A DNA stretch of 45,949 nucleotides. Origin: an uncultured Spirochaetales bacterium (GTDB lineage: Bacteria > Spirochaetota > Spirochaetia > Sphaerochaetales > Sphaerochaetaceae). The stretch covers positions 1 to 45,949 of the forward strand of contig CALXRC010000017.1 in assembly GCA_944390865.1 (NCBI GenBank). The letters run 5' to 3'. Positions 7,169-14,321 of this stretch are shown piece by piece. The notes under the pieces were generated by a model, which was not told where the DNA came from, did no database searches, and was given only the letters and a program-made list of their open reading frames with translations. Numbering within the stretch: position 1 is the stretch's first letter; each line of letters begins with the position of its first letter. A program made the translations under genes and the position numbers.

Positions 7169-7269
7169 AACTTATGTCATATGTTTGGCCTTATTCTGCA
7201 AAGAATTAAGGCCAGTTTTTATTGACAGCTGAGGCACTTGTGACATAAGATTTAGTTTGCAAAAGAGAA
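7169..7269 (+). promoter_or_regulatory. Operator-like sites and promoter of secreted-protein gene 2
   Basis: AACTTATGTCATATG (7169-7183) and CTTGTGACATAAG (7238-7250) repeat the upstream motif. TTGACA (7222-7227), an 18-base spacer and TAAGAT (7246-7251) form a good promoter, with the motif lying on its -10 box, followed by TGCAAAAGAGAA (7258-7269) as in the gene 1 promoter. Confidence 0.75.
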
Positions 7270-7300
7270 CAAGGGAAAAGTGTATTCGGAGGGGCTTTCA

Positions 7301-7951
7301 ATGCTGAAGCGCATATCATTAGTCACGCTTATTGCTTTCACGCTTATTGGCTCTCTGTGTGCTGTGGATCTTGGAACTTACAACTTTGCAATGCTTACCA
7401 GTGTGAGTGAAGGCTCAGGTACTGTTGATGACATTGGTGATATCACAGGTGATGATGCTGACGGCATCAAGCTCTACATCGGCTATAAAGAGGGGCCTTA
7501 CAGCAGCGATGTGACTATTAAGGACTGCAAGCCTCTGGACAACCAGAACACTCCTGCAGATGTCTCAATCGTTGCTCCGGATTCAGAATCATCAGGCTTG
7601 TATGATGAGGTCACCATATATGTTGCTGCTGATTCCAATGTGTCAAAGGAAACGACCGTGAACATCAGGTTTGATCTTGGAAGCGGATGGCAGCTGGCTG
7701 ACAAGCCGGATATTGAACCTATTACGATTGTTGCTGACATCAATGCAGCTGATGTCACGGACGAGGAATCAAATGTGAAAGCCATGGCTTCAGGGAACAG
7801 CCTGCTGTCTCTGGTTGCAAAAACAGGTGAGCCGAAAAAAGAAGAGGCTAAGATTGTCGGCTACAGTGTTCTGTCATGGCCTAATGACGGGATGGTAACG
7901 GCAGGAGATTACTCTGCGACGGTATCTGTAGAGCTTGCAAGTGGAAACTGA
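7301..7951 (+). CDS. Secreted beta-rich protein, locus 1 member 2
   Basis: 216 residues from ATG 7301, preceded by GGAGGGG; an upstream in-frame GTG at 7280 is less likely. Signal peptide MLKRISLVTLIAFTLIGSLCA then VDLGTYNFAML. Body: acidic and beta-rich, with VTIYVAADSNVSKETTVNIRFDLGSGWQ, closely parallel to the IYLAVGTNISKDRTLSVKI..SGW segment of the preceding protein, so the two are paralogues. The end YSVLSWPNDGMVTAGDYSATVSVEL carries the terminal-strand motif. It shares the operator and promoter with gene 1, so the two are probably co-regulated although separately transcribed. The gene at 7966 follows after 14 bases. Function unknown. Confidence 0.85.
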   Translation: MLKRISLVTLIAFTLIGSLCAVDLGTYNFAMLTSVSEGSGTVDDIGDITGDDADGIKLYIGYKEGPYSSDVTIKDCKPLDNQNTPADVSIVAPDSESSGLYDEVTIYVAADSNVSKETTVNIRFDLGSGWQLADKPDIEPITIVADINAADVTDEESNVKAMASGNSLLSLVAKTGEPKKEEAKIVGYSVLSWPNDGMVTAGDYSATVSVELASGN

Positions 7952-7965
7952 GGAGAGGGGAAGAG

Positions 7966-8649
7966 ATGAATACCAGAAGATTAATTGAAACATTGCTGCT
8001 TGCGCTGCTTATCTGCCTGCTGCCTGCTTTCTCACTCTTCGCAGCTTCTGATGACAATACAGAAAACGACGGACTTGGAGAGCTTCATCTGGCATCAAAT
8101 GTCGCAAGAGGTGCCGGTGTTGATATCCCGGAAGGCGCCGATCTTATCGGCAATCTCCTGATTGAATACAGCTATGACATAAATGACTGGAACTATGTCA
8201 CAGAAGCTTCAGTCGAGATTCCAAATCTTGGCGAGCAGCAGGACAGAGTATATCTGAGAGCAAGTTATTACGGCAATGAGCCGGATGACTATGACTGCTC
8301 AGTGAGTTTCTATACAAGCGGATGGAACAGGGAAGGAACAATTGCAAGGATGGCCCAGTCCAGAGTTATTTCCGGCACAGATCTCTTTGACAATGAAAAC
8401 TCAGCTCTTCCAATTTCATTCGAAAATCTGAGTGTCTCATACAGTGAGGCAAATACTAGAAGCGCGGGATCAGAAGGAGGAATCACAGTTGTCCCCGGTG
8501 ATGACAATTCTTCATTCACAATTCTTGTTCCTGTGCAGAGTCCGATAAACGGACAGCTGGTAGCTGAGCTGGAGGCCGCATGGCCGGCCAGAGAGCTTCC
8601 CAGTGGAAACTATGAGGCTGATATCCAGATTGCAGTAAGCACAATCTGA
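7966..8649 (+). CDS. Secreted beta-rich protein, locus 1 member 3
   Basis: 227 residues from ATG 7966 with a GAGGAGAGGGG ribosome site, 14 bases after the previous stop, so it is co-transcribed. Signal peptide MNTRRLIETLLLALLICLLPAFSLFA, cleaved before ASDDN. Contains VYLRASYYGNEPDDYDCSVSFYTSGWN, matching the 'YLA..N......V.I...SGW' region of members 1 and 2, and ends ELEAAWPARELPSGNYEADIQIAV, the terminal-strand motif. GC content is close to the housekeeping genes. Exported; may be a structural or adhesive subunit, but no assembly gene lies nearby. Confidence 0.85.
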   Translation: MNTRRLIETLLLALLICLLPAFSLFAASDDNTENDGLGELHLASNVARGAGVDIPEGADLIGNLLIEYSYDINDWNYVTEASVEIPNLGEQQDRVYLRASYYGNEPDDYDCSVSFYTSGWNREGTIARMAQSRVISGTDLFDNENSALPISFENLSVSYSEANTRSAGSEGGITVVPGDDNSSFTILVPVQSPINGQLVAELEAAWPARELPSGNYEADIQIAVSTI

Positions 8650-8877
8650 ACTGTGATCAAGACACACTTTGAGTAAGGGATTTTCTTTGAACGGAGGAAG
8701 TGAAGACTTAGAAAGACCGGATTTTTAAAGGAGGAGGAATCGGATTTTATACGAAAGAATAATCCTTCGTATGAATTGAGCTTGAAATCAGATTTATTGT
8801 TCTCAGTCCGCATGACAATGACTGAACTTTGAATGATAAACCAACTATTTAAAGAATAAATTTAGAGGGAAAAAGAA
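8650..8877 (+). other. Intergenic region with duplicated ribosome-site-like runs and a hairpin
   Basis: Holds two GGAGG runs (around 8693 and 8731) without a credible gene, and a hairpin ATACGAA/TTCGTAT (8749-8755 with 8766-8772). It may be the remnant of a lost family member. No convincing promoter for the next gene. Confidence 0.35.
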
Positions 8878-9489
8878 ATGAAGAAATTCTTAGTTTTTGC
8901 AATGGTTTTAATTTCTGCCTGTATGGTGTTTGCTGCTAAAAGTCAAATCAATGTTACTGTAACGGTAGATGAAAAATCGCCAAGGGTTGCTTTTACAAGC
9001 GAACCATATAAAGTAGCAACTGAAAACGGCCCTGAACAGATTTCAGGTCCATTAACTTTAAACGATATCACTTCTGATGATTTAGAAAAAGATAGATCAA
9101 CAACCGTGTGGATCTCTGCTGATACAAACATTTTGGATCCTCTAAAAATTTCTGTGTATGGAACGGCACTTACACTTAAAAATGATGATAGCTATAATAC
9201 AGACGAAACGGTTCCATTGACTGTAGCTGTTGAGACAGCGGATGAAAATTCTACTACTGTAAATCATAGCAAAACGTTTGAAAATGCATGTGAAAGTGCT
9301 TCTACCAAGCCTACTACTGAAGGGTTTACTCTTGTAGAAGATGCTAAAAATAATGGTGATAATCTTGGTGCAGCAGGGGAAGGTTTCCGCCCTCTTACAT
9401 GGAAAATTAAAATCAGTACTGAAAAAGCTAACGCGTATGCTGGTACCTATGAAGCATGGCTGTGGATTGAGACTTCAGTTGAAGCATAA
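8878..9489 (+). CDS. Secreted beta-rich protein, locus 1 member 4 (AT-rich)
   Basis: 203 residues from ATG 8878, ribosome site AGAGGG. Signal peptide MKKFLVFAMVLISACMVFA then AKSQINVTVTVDEK. Contains STTVWISADTNILDPLKISVYG, again the 'V.I.AD.N.....I.V' core shared by members 1-3, and ends LTWKIKISTEKANAYAGTYEAWLWI, the terminal-strand motif. Its DNA is visibly richer in A and T than members 2 and 3, which suggests a different origin or recent transfer. Followed by a terminator-like hairpin, so it ends the locus. Confidence 0.85.
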   Translation: MKKFLVFAMVLISACMVFAAKSQINVTVTVDEKSPRVAFTSEPYKVATENGPEQISGPLTLNDITSDDLEKDRSTTVWISADTNILDPLKISVYGTALTLKNDDSYNTDETVPLTVAVETADENSTTVNHSKTFENACESASTKPTTEGFTLVEDAKNNGDNLGAAGEGFRPLTWKIKISTEKANAYAGTYEAWLWIETSVEA

Positions 9490-9516
9490 ATCATTTATTG
9501 ATGCATTGTTTATGAT

Positions 9517-9544
9517 CCCCTTTGCAGCATTTACTGCAAAGGGG
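9517..9544 (+). terminator. Hairpin ending locus 1
   Basis: CCCCTTTGCAG (9517-9527) pairs perfectly with CTGCAAAGGGG (9534-9544) around a 6-base loop. The T-run is weak. Confidence 0.65.
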
Positions 9545-10162
9545 ACTGAATTTATAGCATTGAGTGTAACAAATTACTAGTATAAGTGCTTTTATGCGCG
9601 CATAAGCCGTGATCTTGGCCTTTTTATATAAATGTATCCTTTATCACAGGCTATCTTCTGTCCATCGTTTTCGCAGTCAGATGATGATTTCTGCGTAAGT
9701 GAAGAGTGTAGACTCTATCATTTCTGCAACCAGATAATACAGATTTGAAATAATCTGCATTATCTGCGAACACGTTGCTGATAGAACAAGGCCTATATCT
9801 GAAGCATCCACAATACCTTTCATCTCGTGCCTCTAACCGGCTTGCAAGTTAAAGTGTAGCTTTTGCTTGCACTTAATCGGAGAAATTGCTACCTTTTAGT
9901 GAATTTTTAACTGCAATTTTTTTTGTAATAGGGTAATGTGTGAGGCATTCTGATTTTCTCCTGAATCAGAGGCCTAATTTCATCCTTGAGTGGCCTGTCT
10001 GCCTCTGGTTTCAGTCTGGCTCCGTGGTTGTCCTTGAAGCTTTCTTTCATAAAAGAGATATGACTGTCAGCAATTCTGATTTATTTTCCCAGCTTCCATT
10101 CACGCCAGTCATCTCCAGTCTGAATGAATCAGATCTATTTCTTTAGTTAATAAAGTTTTCTG
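9545..10162. other. 600-bp region without a confident gene
   Basis: Noticeable content: a strong hairpin CAGATAATACAGATT / AATCTGCATTATCTG (9731-9766), a possible 48-codon minus-strand frame (9677-9823), and T-rich DNA. The plus-strand frame at 9940-10146 lacks a ribosome site and has no protein-like features. Confidence 0.4.
9677..9823 (-). CDS. Possible small hydrophobic/amphipathic peptide
   Basis: ATG at 9823 (minus) opens MKGIVDASDIGLVLSATCSQ and continues with IMQIISNLYYLVAEMIESTL to a stop at 9677: 48 residues, rich in Ile/Leu/Val and moderately amphipathic. A weak GAGGCACGAG precedes the start. The 9731-9766 hairpin lies inside the frame. It could be a small membrane peptide or a gene remnant; no family recognised. 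Confidence 0.22.
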   Translation of the reverse strand: MKGIVDASDIGLVLSATCSQIMQIISNLYYLVAEMIESTLFTYAEIII

Positions 10163-10192
10163 TTGCGTTATCTGCTTTTTCCCTCTTATGAT
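10163..10192 (+). promoter_or_regulatory. Promoter of the lipoprotein gene
   Basis: TTGCGT (10163-10168), 18 bases, TATGAT (10187-10192). The -10 box lies in an imperfect palindrome CTTAT-GATTTT-ATAAG (10185-10200) flanked by CCC/GGG, possibly an operator. Confidence 0.5.
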
Positions 10193-10225
10193 TTTATAAG
10201 GGTGCACTGTCTGAGGAGGGTGAAG

Positions 10226-11872
10226 ATGAGAAAACATATTATTGTTCTTTTGACTGCCATTTTCCTGCTTACTGCGACAGCCTGCAGCCAGAACTCTGGC
10301 AGCGATATCCCGGGGCCTGATGAGGTAAAGATCGGAACAGCGGAGGAGCTGAAGAGCTTTCTGGCAGAAAGCGGCTCTGGAATCGCCAGACTTGATCTTG
10401 CAATAGATTCAGATGATCTTGCAGGCGGACAGTTCCCGATGACAATAAACGGAGTGAAGCAGCTGTCAGGCCGAATTGAAATCACTGCCGCTTCAAGCAG
10501 ATCATTATCCGGTACAGCGGACAGCGGCAGCAGTGAATCTCCTCCTGTCACGCTCTTCTCTGTTGAAGATAATAGTGTCAGTGTGATAATCAGCAGCCTC
10601 ACTGTTGCAGTACATGAAGAAGCTGCAGGCAGGGTTGCATCCGTTGTTTCAGTCAGCAGCGGACACATTTCTGCTGCTGATTTCAATGTCGAAGTCATCG
10701 GCAGCGGAGGACAGACAGTAACAGGAATCATCATCGGGGAGAATGCCGCTGCGACAAATATTGACATATCAAGCAGCAGCCCGGGTGAAATAAAGATCTC
10801 GGAGACAAACAGCGAATATAGTGCAATCCTCGACAAGATCATTAAGGCAAACCCTGACATGCCTACAGTATATGATGCAGAAGATGCAGCAGAATTCCTT
10901 AAACTGCTTCAGGATGAGAAGCGAGTCAGGCTTGTCAGTGATGTGACAGTCACAGTAGCTGATGTCAAATCCGGAAGCCAGGAAGAAGGCGGAGAGGCAA
11001 AGATAAGCTTGGCAGGCGGGGAGTACAGTATTTACCTCAACGGCTTCACTCTTGAGTCTCAGGTCGTATGGAACCTGATGGGAACCGACAGCAGCATGCT
11101 GAAACTGAAAGTATCAGACGGAAAGCTTGACATGAAGAATCTGACTGAGAGGGAATACACCCTGTCAGAAGCTGCTGTCTGGATATACGGCGGCTCTGAC
11201 ATTGAATTCGACAATGTGGATTACACTTCAGAGATAACCGGCATCAAGTTTGTGTGCACACAGAACAGTATGAAGCTTGCAATAATAGATTCAGATTTTA
11301 ACTGCGATGGTGAATATGCAATCACGACAGATGCCACAAACCCATTGTCTGATAATGTTGAAATCCTTATTTCCGGCTCTTCGATCACAACCGATAACGC
11401 TGCTGACAACACTGCAATCCTTTTCAACGTTCTTGGAACAGTTACTATCATTGATTCTTCAGTCACGGGAGACAGGCAGGCTCTGTTTTTGAGAGGCGGC
11501 GGCCTCAGCAGTCCGCACAGACTTGTCAATTCAACCTTCACGGCAACCGGGAAGGATTCAACGGCAGAAAACTATGCAGAAAAGGAATGGAGCGGCGGCA
11601 ATGATGCTGTTCTTGCTGCTATTGTAATCGGAAACAGAAAGGATGGAGGGGACTCAACATACCCGCCTGGAACAAGTGCGGTTCTTGATAATGTGATCGT
11701 CCAGACACCATCACACAATAAGAACGAGATTCCTTACTATGGCATTTACATTTATCAGGAAGCTGAAGGAAAAGATGTTGTTGTAAGCGGAAGCATAAGC
11801 CAGAGCTCATCATCACAGGCAGCGTCCCTTGTCAACGCAAATACCAATAATGCCGATGTTGATTTAAACTGA
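10226..11872 (+). CDS. Lipoprotein with predicted right-handed beta-helix
   Basis: 548 residues from ATG 10226 with ribosome site GAGGAGGG; the upstream frame to 10163 is not used. N-terminus MRKHIIVLLTAIFLLTATAC is a signal peptide with a relaxed lipobox (A-T-A-C), so the protein is probably lipid-anchored. The rest is Ser/Gly/Asp/Ile-rich. Residues about 300-500 show repeating short strands ending in hydrophobic-N/D steps (LAIIDSDFNCDGEYAI, VEILISGSSITTDNA, VTIIDSSVTG, HRLVNSTFTA), the look of a pectate-lyase-like parallel beta-helix. No catalytic residues can be named. Stands alone between the secreted locus and add. Likely a surface-exposed binding or structural protein. Confidence 0.75.
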   Translation: MRKHIIVLLTAIFLLTATACSQNSGSDIPGPDEVKIGTAEELKSFLAESGSGIARLDLAIDSDDLAGGQFPMTINGVKQLSGRIEITAASSRSLSGTADSGSSESPPVTLFSVEDNSVSVIISSLTVAVHEEAAGRVASVVSVSSGHISAADFNVEVIGSGGQTVTGIIIGENAAATNIDISSSSPGEIKISETNSEYSAILDKIIKANPDMPTVYDAEDAAEFLKLLQDEKRVRLVSDVTVTVADVKSGSQEEGGEAKISLAGGEYSIYLNGFTLESQVVWNLMGTDSSMLKLKVSDGKLDMKNLTEREYTLSEAAVWIYGGSDIEFDNVDYTSEITGIKFVCTQNSMKLAIIDSDFNCDGEYAITTDATNPLSDNVEILISGSSITTDNAADNTAILFNVLGTVTIIDSSVTGDRQALFLRGGGLSSPHRLVNSTFTATGKDSTAENYAEKEWSGGNDAVLAAIVIGNRKDGGDSTYPPGTSAVLDNVIVQTPSHNKNEIPYYGIYIYQEAEGKDVVVSGSISQSSSSQAASLVNANTNNADVDLN

Positions 11873-11890
11873 TTCTCCTCCACCTGCTGA

Positions 11891-12170
11891 ACTGCGGCAG
11901 CTCTATCGGCTGAGATCAGGGCCTTGTCTGAACTCAACACATCGGCGCAAGAATCATTCAGTGAAAATCTTCCAAGTTTCTCATGCCCAGCGGTTTTGAG
12001 TTCAGATCTTGCAGATTTGACTGAAAAGAGGAGGCTATGTGCAATTGCGGGCAGCAAACGCAGCATCTGCGGTTAATACAAAGCTGTCAGAAAGCAGCAT
12101 TTCTGCTGATGGTGGCTATTCGACAACATTGACATTAATTGCGGCAGGTCATAAAGCCAGCACTGTTGAA
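11891..12170 (+). pseudogene. Decayed coding sequence, frames disrupted
   Basis: Two overlapping frames both look protein-like but neither is complete. 11891-12076 is open without a start (AALSAEIRALSELNTSAQES). From about 12039 a second frame continues (RAANAASAVNTKLSESSISA, then DGGYSTTLTLIAAGHKAS). This pattern suggests a frameshifted remnant. No family recognised. Confidence 0.3.
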
Positions 12171-12173
12171 ACA

Positions 12174-12207
12174 GAGCCGCACTGTTTTGAGGTGCGGCTC
12201 TTGCTTT
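12174..12207 (+). terminator. Rho-independent terminator
   Basis: GAGCCGCAC (12174-12182) pairs with GTGCGGCTC (12192-12200), followed by TTGCTTT. It ends transcription from the lipoprotein side before the convergent add gene. Confidence 0.75.
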
Positions 12208-12230
12208 ATTCATTCATCGCTGCTTGTTTC

Positions 12231-13313
12231 TCACTCAATCGCATACTCTTTTCTCAAGTCTGCAAACTGCTTTTTTATCACATCGTAGATAATCCTGATC
12301 TTCTCATCATGATGGATGAATGCAGACTTCATCGCATTGATTGAAATCTTTTCCAGATCCCTGAATGAGAGGTTGTACTTCTCTGCTGCGATTGTAAGCT
12401 CCTTGGTCAGCGTCGTGTCGCTCATCAGGCGGTTGTCCGTGCAGAGGAAGACGCGGAAATTGTTCTTGAAGAAGATGGGGAAGGGGTGCTTCTCGTAAGA
12501 CTCTGCCGCACCTGTTCCCACATTGCTTGAAAGACACATCTCCATCGGAATCCTTCTGTCCAAGATGAACTGTGACAGCGAGCCCAGTTTCACAAGGCTG
12601 TTGTTCTCAAGGACCATGTCCTCAACAAGCCTCACCCCATGACCGATGCGGTGGGCCCCGCAGATCTGGATAGCCTGCCAGATTGACTCAAGCCCGAAAG
12701 CCTCTCCTGCATGGATCGTGATGTTGAAATTCTTGCTTCTTATATACCGGAAGGCCTCAATGTGCTTCTTGGGCGGATGCCCGTATTCATCTCCTGCGAT
12801 GTCAAAGGCGACCACGCCGCGGTCAGAGAAGGCGACAGCAAGTTCTGCTATCTCCAGCGTGTTGTCAGGATTCTCGTTGCGCATTGCGCACAGGATCAGG
12901 CCATACTGCATTCCCGTCTCTTCTCTTCCCCTGTCCAGGCCGGAGAGAACAGCAGTGACGACCTCCTCCAGATTAAGGCCCTTCTTTGTGTGAAGTTCAG
13001 GGGCAAAGCGCAGCTCTGCGTATACGACGTTTTCCTTATGAAGGTCCTGTACGGCTTCATAGGCTATGCGCTCAAGGTTCTCCTTGCTCTGCATGACAGC
13101 TGTCGTGTATGCAAAGGTCTCAAGATAGAGGGACAGGCTTTTCTGTCTGCAGCCCCTGACAAACCACTGTCTGAGCTCCTGCTCGTCAAAGCTCGGCAGA
13201 GTGATGCCGTCTTTTTCTGCCAGCTCGATTATTGTCGGTACTCTCAATCCTCCGTCAAGGTGATCATGCAGTTCGACCTTGGGGATTCTCCTGATCATCT
13301 CTTTTGTCACCAT
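12231..13313 (-). CDS. add: Adenosine deaminase
   Basis: Hydrolyses adenosine or deoxyadenosine to inosine and ammonia in purine salvage. The 360-residue TIM-barrel enzyme shows the metal ligands HDHLDGG (His16, His18), the TIHAGEAF loop with catalytic His/Glu, HRIGHGVRL, SSNVGTG, and the metal Asp in CTDNRLMSDTTLTKE. Start: a TATAAT box lies six bases upstream of ATG 13313, so the mRNA would begin at or next to this codon. The next in-frame ATG at 13298 has a weak AAAAGAG before it and is an alternative. The long upstream extension to 13403 would include the promoter and is rejected. Confidence 0.95.
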   Translation of the reverse strand: MVTKEMIRRIPKVELHDHLDGGLRVPTIIELAEKDGITLPSFDEQELRQWFVRGCRQKSLSLYLETFAYTTAVMQSKENLERIAYEAVQDLHKENVVYAELRFAPELHTKKGLNLEEVVTAVLSGLDRGREETGMQYGLILCAMRNENPDNTLEIAELAVAFSDRGVVAFDIAGDEYGHPPKKHIEAFRYIRSKNFNITIHAGEAFGLESIWQAIQICGAHRIGHGVRLVEDMVLENNSLVKLGSLSQFILDRRIPMEMCLSSNVGTGAAESYEKHPFPIFFKNNFRVFLCTDNRLMSDTTLTKELTIAAEKYNLSFRDLEKISINAMKSAFIHHDEKIRIIYDVIKKQFADLRKEYAIE

Positions 13314-13319
13314 ACCAGA

Positions 13320-13349
13320 ATTATAGTGTAATAGCGGCAATTTGGACAA
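13320..13349 (-). promoter_or_regulatory. Promoter of add, leaderless type
   Basis: On the minus strand TTGTCC (13349-13344), 18 bases, TATAAT (13325-13320), then six bases to ATG 13313. No Shine-Dalgarno sequence intervenes. Confidence 0.65.
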
Positions 13350-13526
13350 ACTTTTCCACCTGCAGTCATAAAATTTTAACATCAGCCCGGTAACTTTCAA
13401 CAAGAGATAGGATTAGATGAAAAAAAAGCGGCAAATACGTGTTTTTTCTCTTTACTATTTTCATTATAGTGGTTAGCCTGTTGTTGGATTTACATCTGTC
13501 TTCATGACATGGAGGAGAATTTATTT

Positions 13527-14039
13527 ATGGCAAAGAAAGTTGAATCACTTAACAAGAAGCTCCTTGCAGCTGCCATTTCTGCTACAAAGGCCAGCGATAT
13601 CAAGAAGCTTGTCGAGGAAGGCGCAGAAGTTAACTGCCACAATGAGTGGGGTCTTTCACCTGTGATGCTCTCAGCTCAGTACAATCACTGCGTTGCAATC
13701 ACAAAGGCTCTGATTGAGCTTGGTGCAGACATCCATGAGGCTGAGCCGAAGTACCGCTCAAATGCTCTTCACCTTGCAGCAAACAACTCAGACAATCCGA
13801 AGGTTGTCGAGGTCCTGCTTGAGGCTGGTGCAAACATTGATGCAAGAAACTACCTCGGTGAGACAGCTCTCATCATGGCAGTCAACAATAATCCTGAGAC
13901 AAAGATGGCAACCCAGCTGATCAAGTCAGGTGCTGACATCAATGCAAGGGATTATCAGGGACATTCTGTTCTCGACTATGCAAAGGTTGCAAAGAGAACA
14001 TACCTGATCAACCTGCTCAAGGAGAAGGGCGCCAACTGA
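13527..14039 (+). CDS. Ankyrin-repeat protein
   Basis: 170 residues, ATG 13527 ten bases after GGAGGA; the ATG at 13509 lies on the ribosome site. Four to five ankyrin repeats are clear: EWGLSPVMLSAQYNHCVAIT..LIELGADI, KYRSNALHLAANNSDNPKVVEVLLEAGANI, YLGETALIMAVNNNPETKMATQLIKSGADI, YQGHSVLDYAKVAKRTYLINLL. No signal peptide or catalytic domain, so it is probably a cytosolic protein-binding module. Partner unknown. Single gene with its own terminator. Confidence 0.92.
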   Translation: MAKKVESLNKKLLAAAISATKASDIKKLVEEGAEVNCHNEWGLSPVMLSAQYNHCVAITKALIELGADIHEAEPKYRSNALHLAANNSDNPKVVEVLLEAGANIDARNYLGETALIMAVNNNPETKMATQLIKSGADINARDYQGHSVLDYAKVAKRTYLINLLKEKGAN

Positions 14040-14061
14040 TCAGTTTCCGCTGCTTTGACAC

Positions 14062-14098
14062 AAAGGCTGGCTCTGCGGTTTTGAGCCAGCCTTTTTTT
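14062..14098 (+). terminator. Rho-independent terminator of the ankyrin gene
   Basis: AAAGGCTGGCTC pairs with GAGCCAGCCTTT (core 14065-14073 with 14083-14091), followed by a seven-T run. Confidence 0.9.
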
Positions 14099-14103
14099 GT
14101 CAT

Positions 14104-14319
14104 TCAGTAATACTCAGGTCCCGGCGGAAGGACTAATGCCAGAAGAAGGTAAACCAGTCCTACTGGGAAGAAACCCGTGCAGAGGAAGGCCGTGACAGTG
14201 ACAGCACGCACGACCAGGCTTGACACGCCAAGTCTTCTTGCAAGGCCTGAGCAGACTCCTGCAATGATTCCGTCAGGAGAGCGGAGCCAGCGTTTCTGAT
14301 AAGGTGATCTTGCGTACAT
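14104..14319 (-). CDS. PspC-domain membrane protein
   Basis: 71-residue phage-shock-protein-C type protein. After basic residues it has the PspC signature WLRSPDGIIAGVCSGLARRLGVSSLVVRAV, then a hydrophobic segment FLCTGFFPVGLVYLLLALVLPP that spans the inner membrane. Start set at ATG 14319, five bases after GGAG; a GTG at 14325 overlapping the pspA stop would add two residues. Directly downstream of pspA, so the pair probably forms a small envelope-stress operon. PspC proteins in other bacteria sense or relay membrane stress; here this is by analogy. Confidence 0.88.
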   Translation of the reverse strand: MYARSPYQKRWLRSPDGIIAGVCSGLARRLGVSSLVVRAVTVTAFLCTGFFPVGLVYLLLALVLPPGPEYY

Positions 14320-14321
14320 CT

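Noticed and set aside
9940..10146. 68-residue plus-strand frame before the lipoprotein
   Set aside because: GTG start without ribosome site and no protein-like pattern.
12711..13331. 206-residue plus-strand frame over add
   Set aside because: Antisense to adenosine deaminase with all its metal ligands; codon mirror only.
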